Origin: Fasciola hepatica
Taxonomy: Eukaryota > Platyhelminthes > Trematoda > Plagiorchiida > Fasciolidae
Direction of reading: 5' to 3'
NCBI GenBank assembly: GCA_948099385.1
Contig: CANUEZ040000168.1
Span: 6,801,501-6,865,500 of the forward strand
DNA: 64,000 nucleotides
Shown here: positions 46,336-58,242 of the stretch, piece by piece
How positions within the stretch are numbered: the first letter of the stretch is position 1
Layout: the number at the start of each line of letters is the position of its first letter
Translations under genes and position numbers: made by a program
Notes under the pieces: model-generated
What the model was told of the DNA's origin: nothing
Database searches by the model: none
The model's input: the letters and a program-made list of their open reading frames with translations, nothing else

Positions 46336-49188
46336 TAAATGTTGCGTACGTAAGGGCCTGCTTTTCATATTCCACTTGTGCTTAGTATGGTAAAGCATGA
46401 ATGCTGGACCGCGTTATTTATCACGACTGGTGTAACGACAGTCCGTGCTGCGCTGATGCGTACCTCCCAGACGAACATCGGTCCGCACCCCGAGGAGCAC
46501 CTCTACCGCTTTTCTGGCCTTCCAGCTCGTCCACTCAGAGAGAACCACATGGGCTTTGAGGATTTTGCATGGCTCAAGGACAACGGTTGTTGAGTCATAG
46601 CTGGACTCATTTGAAGCCGGAAGCTGGCCCATTCACTGAGCTGTTAACCATTGTGGACACTGGACGACGAGCTCAAAAACACGACCACCTCTCCGCGAAA
46701 TCGCAAGCAGGGTCTGTACAAGACGGATCCTTTGTTGAAGGAGAGGCAACCTCGCGATCGACGCAGAGTGACCAGTGTGACACAGGGAGGACTACTTTTG
46801 CTGGGACTTTCATTGGGCTCAATCGCGGCAGAAGGCATGGAGGAGCTCCTAGCTTCCAAATCCCATTTATCAACCATGGATTGAGGCCCAGCTGCGCCCA
46901 CCCTACAGGGAAAGACCCTTCTAGTGCCCTCGATGTGACAAACACTGACGTTAACAAGCTTGTTTATGTGGACGACCATTGAATTTGGTGGTCCCGGTTG
47001 CCCCCTGCGTGCGCCGTCCACATGTCCTTGTACTCCACCAATACACGTTACACAACTCAAACTTTTCCACTTCTTCTCCTCAGAGCCTCGCCGGGCACAA
47101 TCTTCATTGCGTTATGAAGGGAGGACCGAGGGCCACAGACTCTACGGGAGAAGATCCTCACTAGGCTTAGGAAAACCGTAAAAACAACAGACCATTAATG
47201 GTGGTCTTACACTGTTAGACCAAACACAAAAAACGGCCAACCTCCTGACAAATTTTTCGAGTGTCAGAGTTGCTACCGGGGGCCTCGCTTTGGGTGATCG
47301 TCGACGCGGGGGTAGCGGCGGAATCTGGCGGGAGAACGGTGGCGTTGGCGAACGCGTGGGAATGAAAATATATACATGCCTGCTCAGGGGCGTTGTCTGC
47401 AGAGCCAGACACTTATCTGGTCTGGCCGTATATTAGAATGGCCAGCATACCCTGAGTAACAGGCGGTATTCGCTCGATCCAAGGCTATTGAGGGACGGAT
47501 TTGTTCATGGGGGTTGCACCCACGAAAGGAGGCACTTTTTGTCCCTACTCTGATGATGCTATATCTCCCAGTTGTATTTCGGGGAGGAGATAAAGGATAC
47601 GTCTGTCTTATAAAGCCATAAAGCGCCTAATGGGGCTTCTCGTATTGCGTCTTGCGGGTTGTGCTTCGGGTGTTAGTGACGACATCCTTGATTAGTGGGT
47701 TCACACGGGCCGTGATTGCCGAAAACCGTTTATTGAATTTGGATTTTTGGCTAGATACATGAGCTCCCCGGAAACGAATCTAAGAATGGTAATAAAACTT
47801 CGAAATCTTCCGGTATGCCATACGGTAATTTCATGTGTCCAACATGGAACTTGGATTCATTAAGAGTTTTATACTCTTTGCATGTCAAAAAGGAATATAA
47901 AGTGGGGATAAAATATGTCGGGATTCTGAAATGTTGGTTGCGCGCGATATGCAAATATTAATGCGAATGAGAATTGACCACCCAACAATGACGACACAAG
48001 AACTAGAAGGGTACGGCAATGCCTTCAAGAAAAACATACGCAGCCGATGGTTTCCAATAGGAGTATCTACATATATATACGATAAAACAGTTCAAGGTGG
48101 ACTTGACCTAGTTATGTCACCAGGGTGCAGTTAAATGAAAAAAAGATAAATAGAATTGTCTCACGGCCTTATGGAGGCACTTGCCCTCGGCTTCTACAGG
48201 TACACTTGTCGGAGACACCAACAAGGAAGGACCGTGGAGAGCCAACCGCATATATCTTCACCAGGACTAAATACAAAGACCGCAAGCTGGCTTCGGCCGT
48301 GGGGTACGTTGGAACCGACGTAATGACCGTTGGGGGAACAAAGAGTACATTAAATCAAGTAGCAGATGAGGGATGAACGAGTGACCACTACGCCTTCAAA
48401 ATATGGTCGTAACTTCTAGAGCCAGTAACGTTGAAGACTTGAGCTAAAGACCATCTTGGGTTAATTGTTAATACTCCGGAACGATCCGGCGCAGTCCGCT
48501 CCCAATATCGCCCTATTCTTCGACTTCAATTGCTTCTAAACTCCTCGTACATATCTGTGTTCTCTAGCGGCTCAAAGCCATTGCGAAGATTCGATATCAG
48601 TTCAGGCTGATGGTGATGGATACTGAAAAACGCGTGGTCCCGCCGATCTCAGAGGACGACAATAAATGGGCAGACGAAAGTTTAGATTAGTATTCTTGAA
48701 CGATGAAAAAAGTTGCCTGACATTGTAAATCCTTCGACGGAAAACATTTTTGCACGTTTAATCGGACCAAACAAATAGAATTCCCGAGAATATGGGTCAA
48801 AATATGGCACAGAAGCCCGCAAGGATGAAGGCTATCACTTCAGGGGCTTCTGGGCGGAACCGAGCAGTTTTGAAAGCAAACTTAGGCAAAGCTCTCAGTG
48901 TCACTAACACCTGAAGTGTTAGAAAATTTCACCGAAGCGAGTTTCTCAGCGACGGAAGAAACAGAAGTCACTTCTAGGAAGCAAGCTTTCCTAGCTACGA
49001 TCCAGCCTCAGTAAGAATGATTTCGGGGCAGCCAGTAATACTTCAGTCAGTAACTGGTTTGTAAGAAGAGAACCTCAAAATGGAGGGTATTGCATTAAGC
49101 GACCATACCACGGACGAAGCTATCTAAGGACAATCGGATTATACCAGACTTTTAAATATGAGGGCCCAGGCAGCCCGAGAAATAATGC
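46336..49188. other. Unassigned stretch
   Basis: Several open frames of 70-140 codons overlap on both strands near 46.4-47.2 kb, and one of 67 and one of 83 codons lie at 47.93-48.38 kb. None shows a motif I recognise. No repeat was matched. Confidence 0.25.
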
Positions 49189-49461
49189 CGTAAGTCCGCT
49201 AAACCTTACCTTACTACTTCCTCACTAAACTTTCTCCTGCCATTCGAACTGAGTGGACCACCTGCACTTTACCACCAGTGCTCGGCTCCGTGAAAATTTT
49301 AACTAGAACGGTAATCTCCGCGACCCATGAGAACGAGAAAGCGATCGGAAGAGAAAGTGATTAGTGTGTTTCAAAGCGTGCGTGAAGGCGTGCGCATGAG
49401 CAACGGTCAGATGGCAACAATAAACGCGGCAAAAGCATAAACGAATTTGACTGTCGCCACA
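49189..49461 (-). repeat. 3' LTR of the truncated gypsy relative
   Basis: Begins CGTAAGTCCGCTAAACC and ends CCACA; collinear with the 309-bp LTR, with internal losses around 49410. Confidence 0.78.
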
Positions 49462-51594
49462 GGGCCCCCTCTCCTAGAAGTCCGACGGAGATGGGCCTCG
49501 ATCACGGCCTTAGGAAGGAAGTACTGGTAGTCCAGGAACTCCCCGTATCTTGATCGTTAGAAAGTTGGTGACGCCGTAAGACTGCTGGTGAGATTTTGAC
49601 GGCTTCTGCACTCCCGAGGTTCAATGTGTCTCGGTCTTACTTTTTTCAGTAGGTGCTGGCCTCAAATACACGCCAGCCCGACGATGCCACTTATGGTCAA
49701 TCCAAGAGGGCATTCAGCGGTTAGCTCCTAGTTAGACACACAGGATCCCCCGAGGATACGGATGAAGCCAACGTGACGGCGGTAATTAGTCTGAGGAGGT
49801 AATGCAAACTAAAAGGAAATGGAGCCCTGGGGCCCCGGTGGACGTTGGGCAATAATAACGAACACAATATCGACATTCGGTGTTAATGTAGCAGCTGGAA
49901 TGCCAAAAAATGAAATTATAACCACCGATTGCAGTTTCTCGGGTCTTTTGATTGGTGGGTCCATGGCGAATTTCACAACCTGGAGCTCGCGATCGGTTGT
50001 AGAACTCTCACTGAAACAGTGAAACGGACGGGACTTCGTAGTTGGAGACCAAGACAACCACTTCGCTTTTCGAGTATGGTTGGAGACTCTGATGGAATAG
50101 GTTCTGGGTTCTTACCGGGCGAACAACAGATCGTTCCACTCAGGTAATCGAGGGATTTTGGGCTGGTGTAGTTTGACCAGGCGGCTCGCACCCTACGAAA
50201 ACGGGCCTGAGGTGGTCACTCTGGTCACTCTGCGTTTCTCAAACAAAATGGGGCGTCGCGTGGCAGTGGTAGGGATGATCAAGCTCCGTCAGCGAGAACA
50301 GCCATGTGGCTGGCTGTCTCTAACGCAGTTTGGACATGGCTAGTGGACCTTCGCTGGCCTGCCAGGCTGGCTCTGAGTAATAATGTGTGCTGCGTGAGGC
50401 TCTGAGCATAGCCGCAGTAGCTCAACGTCACAGCTTTTGAAGAGGCTACTTACTCTCCGGGCAGACGAAGTGTACAGCCATATACCATCAAGGCTGATTT
50501 GTGTGGGATACCTGCTTGACGGCAATAGGTGGGTTTAAGAGTGTTAATGACGGCGTTTTGCTCCAAAGTGGGTTACCGCTTGCTCAAAGGGAGGTTTTGA
50601 AGTGCCGGTGGGAAGGCTCAGCCATATCATTGGCCTGAGACTGGTAGGTTGTCATCTTAATGTGTCCGCTACCCAGCGTAGCGAATAGGCTGCTAAAAGC
50701 GCAGTGAGAGAGTGGAACACCACCGGTTCTCCCTATCTCCTGGAAACCGAACTGACTAACCTGGGTGGTCAAGAAGGATTTCGCGGCCTCTTCTGACGAG
50801 GGATAAGGCCGGCCGCGGCCAACGAGTAAAAAGATCCACACATGTGAGTATGTTAAATTACTCAAATGGAGTTGGCATTAGTCCAACGAAGTTGAGGCCC
50901 ACGATAAAAACGTGTTTATGGTTCCAGACACCTAGCCAACGCGGTCTTGGCGAGTCTTAGCAAGTTGCTGTTGAGGTCAAGCACGGGCCAGTAGACAAAC
51001 ATTTTGATTGACACTGTGCCAAACGAACTTCTTGGTTACCAGTTTCACCGAGGGAGTCAAGCCGGGATGAGCCAGGTTATGGAGGGCCGGGTAAGTAGGA
51101 TAACGGTGGGCAGCGGGAACCGCCGGCCGACGGTGGCCTTGTGACACTTCCCAAACAGTGGCATTATGGGAATTCGGAATGCGTAGCGCCGGTAAGCTCG
51201 GGAAACTGTTTTGCCGAAGTAGCGCCGTTCCAGAGTTTGTCTGATTTCAAGCTCAGGTGACAGACTCAGTTGTTGTTAGCGGAATAAGGCGTAGGCTACG
51301 GGAGTGAGTGCCCCCAAAGAAGTGTTGTGTTCACAGTCAACAAAGAGACAACGCCTGAGCGACGAATCTTGGTAGGTGAGTATTGATTGGAAGATGACTT
51401 TTGTGCTTAAGGTAAAAGCTTATGACCCGTAAGCACCATGAACGAGCGGCCTTGGAGTTAGTGTTGAAAAAGACGGCGTCCAGGTGGATGACCAGTGACT
51501 CCCTACCAAATGGGCCATACGTCGACTCGATGGGTTGCAGGGGCTTAGAAAAGAAAGTCAGGGGCTGCCAAGGGTCATCTACGAACTTAGACCA

Positions 51595-51930
51595 TCAGTG
51601 TGCACACACTTTTTACACCTTTGTCAATTTCATCATGTTTTCGCGAAAAGGCTGCTTCGCTTTTGTCGGGTATTTAATCTGAATCCATAAGTGTCCATTT
51701 AAACCACCTTATGTACCCTTTGATGTGCCTACATTTTTTCAAGCGTCTTTCATGAAGTTTTTCCACTTCTATCATGCATCCACCGAACATTTGTTTACCG
51801 CCCATCGTGCATTTTTCTGAATTATTATCAAATATCGGAGCATATTATCGACTGAGGTAATTGATGGTGTATTTAGCACGTTTCAGGCATCACCGAAACA
51901 TAGCACTAATAATATTAATATTCTGTGACG
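51595..51930. mobile_element. Insertion of about 330 bp in the gypsy relative
   Basis: The complete element is continuous between the CTACAAACT and GCTCCAACAGCTG blocks. Here the same blocks (near 51580 and 51940) are separated by AT-rich DNA absent from the complete copy. Boundaries are approximate; no target duplication identified. Confidence 0.5.
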
Positions 51931-52343
51931 GTGGTGCTCCGACAGCTGGGTCCAAAGAATCAGCCACTATCGAAACAGGAGCCTAAAAGTCGGCCTAAGT
52001 AACGAATGGTATGTTGGCGATAGCCTCCTTGGCCGAGAAAATGCGGCTCATGCCGTGTCAGTAAAAATCTTCCGCTTGCCTCCAGGCAACAGGTCGGTGA
52101 GAGGTTGCTTCATCTCCGCAAGGTGAGGAATGAACTGGTGGCAGAGGTTCTCCAGGTCAGTAGACTGACTCAAATGGAGAATGGTTGGGGTTCAGGATAG
52201 TAATGAATAGAGGATGCTTTGTCTAGCAGAGGGCAGGATGCTAAAGAGGGAAATAAATTATCCCGTGAAGGTGATACCAGACCGGTCTGATGCGCACTTC
52301 GTGATGCTGATCTTTACGTCATAATGGCTAAAGATTTCGGAAG

Positions 52344-52910
52344 GTGCCAGAAAGAACGAATAACAAATGGAACACACCCAGGCCTTCAAATATCTGGGCT
52401 GTGCGATTCTCCCAAAAGGCCAGGCCTATGATGAAGTCAATTTGGGCATTGAAAAGACCGGCACTGCGTTTGCTCATCTTTGCAACGCACTTCGTGCGAG
52501 AAACGAAATTAGGTCCCGGACCACAGTCAGCGTCTTCCGGGTAGCTATTGCCTCCAATACTGGTCTAATGTTGCGAGAAATGGCCACTACGCGTGGAGTA
52601 CATCAGAAAGCTGGAAATATTTGATCATTGGTGTCTTCGACGGACACTGAAGGTGTAGTGGCACGAAAAGCTTACAAACGAGACGATAAGACAAAGGTTC
52701 CTTACGTTTCCGGTGTGAAGGCCGTGCGTGGCGCGCGGTCCGAAAATCTCGCAGTTTATTGACGGTATAGTCTGAACATCCGGGCGCGCGATAGCGCTAC
52801 TTTTGGCGCAGCTTTCGAACACACGCGTAAACTGATACCCATTTTGGTGAACCGTACAGTCCACGATAACTGCAAAGATAGAGCCCACGATAACTGGTTA
52901 CGTGCTACGT
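52344..52910 (+). pseudogene. LINE fragment: RT C-terminal region
   Basis: The frame 52367-52623 reads QAFKYLGCAILPKGQAYDEV, IEKTGTAFAHLCNALRARNE and IRSRTTVSVFRVAIAS. It continues as FDHWCLRRTLKV (near 52622), a stop, then WHEKLTNETIRQRF. These are the FKYLGS, R--KA-AF--L and HWCLR-IL--W-D--SN--IR blocks that follow the RT core in RTE- and CR1-like LINE families. It abuts the decayed end of the gypsy relative and may have inserted into it. The rest of the LINE is absent. The coding part ends by about 52.7 kb. Confidence 0.7.
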
Positions 52911-52997
52911 TGGTAGCCACTAGATGTCGATGATAAAGTGAATCGCGATATTTTCCTGGAAAAGTAAAGGGGAATATTGTTTCCAGGTTTGAATTCC

Positions 52998-53133
52998 CAT
53001 ATATATATATGCGATCGTACGCATATATATATATTTATATATAAATAAATGCATACATTTATGCATGTATTTGTGAATGTGCATATAAATATATATACAT
53101 AATTCTTTTACACATAAGGACACCGAGGCAACC

Positions 53134-53166
<33 letters not shown>

Positions 53167-53208
53167 TACACATGTAAATGTATACGTATATCTGTATACA
53201 TATACATT

Positions 53209-53269
<61 letters not shown>

Positions 53270-53405
53270 CTTTTAAACGTAAGCACACCCAGGTTACAAT
53301 GTGTATATATATACATATACATATATATGTACATATATATATATATACATATATATACATATGCATAAATATACATATAAATATATATATATATGTGCAT
53401 ATGTA

Positions 53406-53459
<54 letters not shown>

Positions 53460-53542
53460 TATATGTATATATATATATCCATAAACATATATATGTGTAT
53501 ATATACATATGCATATATATGTGTATGTAGATACATATGAAC

Positions 53543-53603
<61 letters not shown>

Positions 53604-53709
53604 CATGTATACATATGCATGTGTACATATTTATATTCGGATATATATATATATATATATGTATAGAGATACATCTGTATACATATACATATATATGTAT
53701 ATATGTATG

Positions 53710-53746
<37 letters not shown>

Positions 53747-53807
53747 GTATATATATATATATACATATGTATAAATACGCATGCTTGCGTATATATATAT
53801 ATATGCG

Positions 53808-53868
<61 letters not shown>

Positions 53869-53925
53869 CCATATATGATTCTTTTACACATAAGCACACC
53901 TAGGTTGCCATATATGCATATATAC
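52998..53925. repeat. Composite AT/ACAT satellite with three conserved cores
   Basis: About 900 bp of (AT)n and (ATAC/ATGT)n runs. Three copies of a roughly 35-bp core (consensus like ATTCTTTTACACATAAG then CACACCCAGGTT-CCAT) lie near 53101-53134, 53266-53300 and 53876-53911. All long open frames here encode Tyr/Ile repeats and are artefacts of the AT dinucleotide. Confidence 0.92.
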
Positions 53926-54268
53926 TGGAATCGCCGCTGCAACTAAACTTGTGAACCACCCGTAGCTAGTGGCCTACGGAACGGGCAACGAACCAAAAGT
54001 TCCGACGTGTGCCGAAAAAAAAAGAAAACTCGGTGAAGTGAATTGGAATTGTTTATTTAATTATTTAAACTAAGAGAGGTTCGTGAGGTGAGCCAAAAAC
54101 CAACCGGATAGTTCCAGCTGGAAAAAGTTTGTGCTCCGCACCTCTGAGGTGATCTAACGATTGATGAATTTCCTCACGACTCGACCGAGTGAGTCAATCG
54201 CTCAAGACTCGACCGATGGGGTATCCTCTCCCCGCTCTCTTCCAGGTTTCAAACTGCAAAAGAGCGAT
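53926..54268. other. 3' flank of the MULE-type gene
   Basis: No gene. An A-run is near 54016 and an AT-rich TTTATTTAATTATTTAAACT near 54050-54072. GACTCGACCGA occurs twice, near 54178 and 54208. It may hold the gene's 3' untranslated region; no clear AATAAA on the minus strand was found close to the stop. Confidence 0.3.
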
Positions 54269-56718
54269 TTAGTGCTGAAGAAACGTGTGGCACTTACGTG
54301 GCTGCGACATGCAGTGTACGCAAAAGTAGTTCTCTTCGTTTTGAAAATTGGCACATTGGTAATGCGCCCACCGAGTGCATTTGCAGCATTGGACCCAATT
54401 AGTCGTTTCGTCCAAGCCCATGGAAGGGTCTTCCATGTGGCAGATGCTGCAAATGTCCTGGCGTATGGGTGAATTCGCCAGGTCGAAACGTTTCCTTTTC
54501 TCGTGTAGTCTATACTGCGCCGAGGTCGTTGTCTTTAGCTGTCGGAATTGCACAAGCTGCAGAGGGTTACCGATGATTTGCAAATCTGCATCATCGGTAT
54601 TTCTAAGGGTCAAGGCAGCCTTACGTTTTGAAGACGGTTGGACTGCCGTGTGGTGTGATGTACTCGGAACTGGTTCAACAGGTCGATTACGGGGAAAGAT
54701 GTTCCTAGGAACCCTGCTGATAAATCCAGAAACCAGTGTGTCATTGCCTAAAGCTACGCTTATATTTTGTGCCCTATCCCTACAAAATAAATCTACATCC
54801 TTTCCGGAACCTAACACTCGAGCCAAGTTTCTCATATGAGGTACCAGTTCCGTGAACTTTGTGTACCCCAAACTGTTCAACGCTACGGCAATGTCCTTCC
54901 CTAATTCCTCACTTATAGACAACTTATCACTAGGACTAATTCTGGCCGACTTTTCTACCGCCGTATCCCTTATTGGTACAGGCAGCACAGGAGTGAACGA
55001 GCTGCCCGTCTTCGTTGCCCAACGACTAACAGGAAGCCTGCACAGGTCGTACTTAATAAAAATGGCAACGGCAAGAATGTGGCTGCATGGTAGCAGCCAC
55101 TGCTTGGAAAAGGGACATGTGCAGGCTGGATTAACCCCCATGGTTACCACAGCCGCACAGGCCCGCACACACCGGACACTCCATCGGCCAGAATCGTGAC
55201 TTACATTGTGAACGGCATGTCTACTGATGTGCTTTTGAACGGCTTCACGGGCAAAGCCGGTAAGCCGTCCAAGGTAATCGGAATACACATGGAACCCCGT
55301 CGCTGGCTTAAAAGAACCGACTAACTCCTTCCCAATCCTTCTACGCCTACTTTCCTCCAAATCTTCGGACCGCTTCAGGATGCGGGCGAAGACATCCACC
55401 AGGGAGGACCTGGTGGATAACCCTGCCTTCAAATACCTATTCTCCACTTCCACCCTGTTGGTGGTGAACGTTCCAAACGAGGTTGCCCACTTGACACTAT
55501 AAGCAGCCCACATGTCTTCATAGGGCAACCATGTACGACTTAGATATGCAAACGCCATTGGGCTGCGACTGGCGATTGCAGCCTTGAACCTATCGAAAAG
55601 CATCTTCGTAGACGCATAAACCATGTTCCGCATCCACTGATGGATGCGTCGTTTGTCGTTCAACGTCGAATGACTAAGCTGAAAGCAGTGCTTCTTCATA
55701 TCACGAAGCACATGGAACTGACAAAACAGTATCCGAGATTCGGGGTATGATTCCCGAAAGGCGGAATACTGTGCGAGGCTTCGGTCTACGATGATGCTTT
55801 TCGGCTTGAAAGACACCGGTAGGTACTCCTTCATTTCTTTAATAGCACGTCTGTAACTTACGCCACTCTCATTTGGTAGAATGGCGTAGAAGAAAGACCT
55901 ACCTAAACCACTCTCGTCTATGAACATCGCGTGCCACAGGACATACCCACCCCGGTTAGACTGATGCGTTGCATCAGACAACACTACCTCACAATACCTA
56001 GCTAATAACCCTTTAACCGAATGAGGCACGTAGAAAACGTACCTCACAACACCGTCCTCCGATACTATACGCAAGTTCCCCTTATCTTTAACCATCTCCT
56101 TTATCTTCAGTGCATCCGACCGAGCATCGAGATGCACTTGCCTAACCCTTAAGGCGTGCACATCTTTCACCGTAAACAACCTGTTGAAGTTGTTCCGAGT
56201 GTAAGTACATATTTCGCTTGCATTATGAAAAGTTGCCATCATTCTGGCAACCTCTGTCTCCTGATCTGCACTTAGCCTCCTATTCTTAGCGTACATCCTG
56301 TAATTAAACAGATGGAAGTCGTGATTATGTACCAAACACTTGCTCACCAACTTGTACTGAGATCCAACAGCACGGACAATGACAAATGCAGGGCAATGAG
56401 TATTACGGTATCTGTACGAATTGTTATATATCAACAACACTACACTCACCTTGTGGCAGCCATTTGAGGCCTGCGGTTGTGAACGCAGCAGTACTTTACA
56501 CGATAATAAGGAAACGATTTTGGAAAAGCACCGGGATGCGTGCGCAGCCACTTTGAACCACTTTCACTATCATAAATATAAAAAGATGTTAAAGTTTCTC
56601 TCTGAAAAACACGAAAATCATTATCAAAATCTGAAAGAGTAGTATACACATCACGAACCAAACGGGCAAACGTTCCAGAATCGTCGACCGCAGCCTGGCC
56701 CGCAGCGCCGGACGCCAT
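54269..56718 (-). CDS. MULE transposase-type protein with FAR1-like, SWIM and PHD fingers
   Basis: Two exons on the minus strand, 56718-56450 and 56411-54269, give about 803 residues. Domains: FAR1/GCM-like zinc finger at about 55-122 (Cys77/78, Cys96, His118-x-His120); MULE DDE domain at about 225-430 with Asp236 (LSDATHQ), Asp299 (IVDRSLAQ), C-x2-H at 320-323 and Glu411 in TTNRVEVENRYLK; SWIM finger CxC-x9-CxH at 520-534; PHD finger C4HC3 at 744-790 (Cys744, 747, 765, 768, His773, Cys776, 787, 790). All key residues are present. ATG 56718 is chosen because it lies 36 bp below a TATA box. DNA-binding and cut-and-paste transposition are the family role; the PHD finger suggests chromatin binding. 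No terminal inverted repeats found, so a domesticated host gene is equally possible. The second exon is open for over 2 kb, unlike every neighbour. Confidence 0.87.
56412..56449 (-). other. Predicted 38-bp intron
   Basis: Donor ACAAG|GTGAGT and acceptor TCGTACAG|ATACCG on the minus strand. Exon 1 hits a stop inside the intron; the downstream frame is offset by two bases, and removing 38 bases joins them through an Arg codon. The join brings Cys77/78 into line with Cys96 and the HxH pair of the zinc finger. Confidence 0.75.
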
Positions 56719-56753
56719 TACGGCCAACTGCGGCGATAACCTTGATCACATCG

Positions 56754-56761
56754 CTTATATA
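56754..56761 (-). promoter_or_regulatory. TATA box of the MULE-type gene
   Basis: TATATAAG on the minus strand, 36 bp before the chosen ATG, so the transcript would start only about 10 bases before it. Confidence 0.55.
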
Positions 56762-57560
56762 CCCTAATACCACACACTCAAACAAATATCGAACTACAAT
56801 ATCTCACGTCAATCTCATTTTCTGCAGGCAACAACTCGTCTGGTCAAACCGTTTCACACATAACAATCCCAATACTTCAGTCGGGCTACATTTAAGCCCG
56901 TATGTTTAGACACTATCGTTTATTGGCCGACAGATTCCCCATGATGGAATCGTTCGTGCCACTCAAGCTGAACGGACAGCAGCAAAGCTTAACTTCTCCC
57001 ACGGTCCACCGGTCCACCTTCCAGATCTCCGGCAGTTCAAGACGCAAGACGCAGTCAAGACTATTGTCCTGAACTCTTTCGCGCTGTCCAGTGGTCTATC
57101 TTCCGGTTCGCCGGCAGTACCAAAAGCAAGACACTGTCAAGATTTGCATTTTGAACCCTTTCCTCTTTACATATTTCCCGTTATCCAGTGAACTATCTTC
57201 CAGATCACGGGTGAAATCCAGATAACAAGATCATCACAAGGTTCGGGAACATTTGAGCTTTATCCTCACACCCGTGCATTATTTCAAGACTTCAAGACAC
57301 CGGAAAGCCGTCAGTGTTCCTCCAGCACCGACGGTTGCAGCGATCTGAGCATACCCTACGAAGTCCAGACACATAGACCTCAAAAAAGTGCCTCTCCTGT
57401 TCCATGTGTAGGATGGTGCTGTCGCCTCGGAGGACAGAGTTGGCGAGCCTGATTGTATACTGAATACTTGCTAATTAAAACAAAATTTGCCGCCAAACTG
57501 TCCGCATATAACATTTCATCGGACTCAAACGGTTCCCCCTATTTGCAAGCATAATGCCAG
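56762..57560. other. Upstream flank of the MULE-type gene, with degenerate tandem units
   Basis: Between about 57010 and 57280 three related units begin GTCCACCTTCCAG, GTGGTCTATCTTCCGG and GTGAACTATCTTCCAG, spaced 80-100 bp, each with a CAAGA-x-ACT-TCAAGA-like phrase. A hairpin CGGGCT-7-AGCCCG lies near 56882-56901. No gene seen. Confidence 0.5.
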
Positions 57561-58242
57561 TCTGACGAATTTTAAGGTTGAACCGCTAGACACCACTCCC
57601 TCTGCGTGCAGCGCTGGTTTCTTCTTTCTCTGTTGGTAGGTCATACTGTTCAGTTCTCCTCCAAGGAAAAGTAATTTATCACTCAGCAGAATAACTAACG
57701 CACGTTTCTACGGTTTACTTTAACTATAGTACACTGTTATCTCTCTGTTTATATCATTCCATATACATGTATGCGTGCACATGTACACATGCATATTTAT
57801 GCTTGGACATTAGGGTGGTCGTTTTGTAGTGCTGTTTTTCTGTGAAATTTAAGCGATATTGAGTACTAACCGCCAGGTAACGGTGGTCGTTTATCTTCCG
57901 ACTGTGGGAATCAGAATACATTGGTATGTCTAAAGAGACAAGGTGGTAGAGGTACTGGAGACACAATAAGATCCTCAGTGTAAAATTGTGATTCATTTGT
58001 GGCAAGACCACATTATGGGAGCACAGGCATTCGTGGCCTAAATGGCAATCAATGGGTATGATAAGAAAAACCGAATGTTGTAAAGATTTCATTTAACCCT
58101 AAAGCATATTAAATGAGGCTGCTCCTGGTGTTCATGCTTTTGAAGTAGAACCCCAAAAGTTGGACTACCAGCATAATTGGAGTCTAGATTGTTTTGAGTG
58201 GGGATGTACTCACTACCAGCACATCAAATCAGATCATCCATA
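57561..58242. other. Unassigned stretch
   Basis: No feature recognised apart from a short ATACATGTATGCGTGCACAT simple stretch near 57760. Confidence 0.25.

Larger units (their letters stand above)
49189..52340 (-). mobile_element. Truncated, decayed relative of the 30.7-36.2 kb gypsy element
   Basis: The minus-strand order matches the complete element from the 3' LTR inward. LTR 49189-49461 (273 bp, shortened), polypurine tract TCTAGGAGAGGGGGCCC-like at 49462-49478, 3' non-coding region to about 50.2 kb, integrase near 50.4-51.2 kb (EEAAKSFLTTQVSQFG and HIKMTTYQSQANDMAE near 50760-50620, the latter keeping a Glu where the complete element has a stop), RNase H near 51.3-51.6 kb, then part of RT up to about 52340. 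An insertion of roughly 330 bp splits RNase H. The RT N-terminus, protease, gag and 5' LTR are missing. It is older than the complete copy. Confidence 0.82.

Noticed and set aside
46414..47060. Overlapping 138- and 137-codon frames as a gene
   Set aside because: Open on both strands with no motif, splice context or homology I can recognise; probably chance in GC-richer DNA.
52920..53946. Long open frames of Tyr/Ile repeats on both strands
   Set aside because: They are translations of (AT)n and (ATAC)n microsatellite and carry no protein signal.
53926..57560. Terminal inverted repeats around the MULE-type gene
   Set aside because: I compared the two flanks by eye and found no convincing inverted pair; short matches such as GACTCGACCGA are on one side only.
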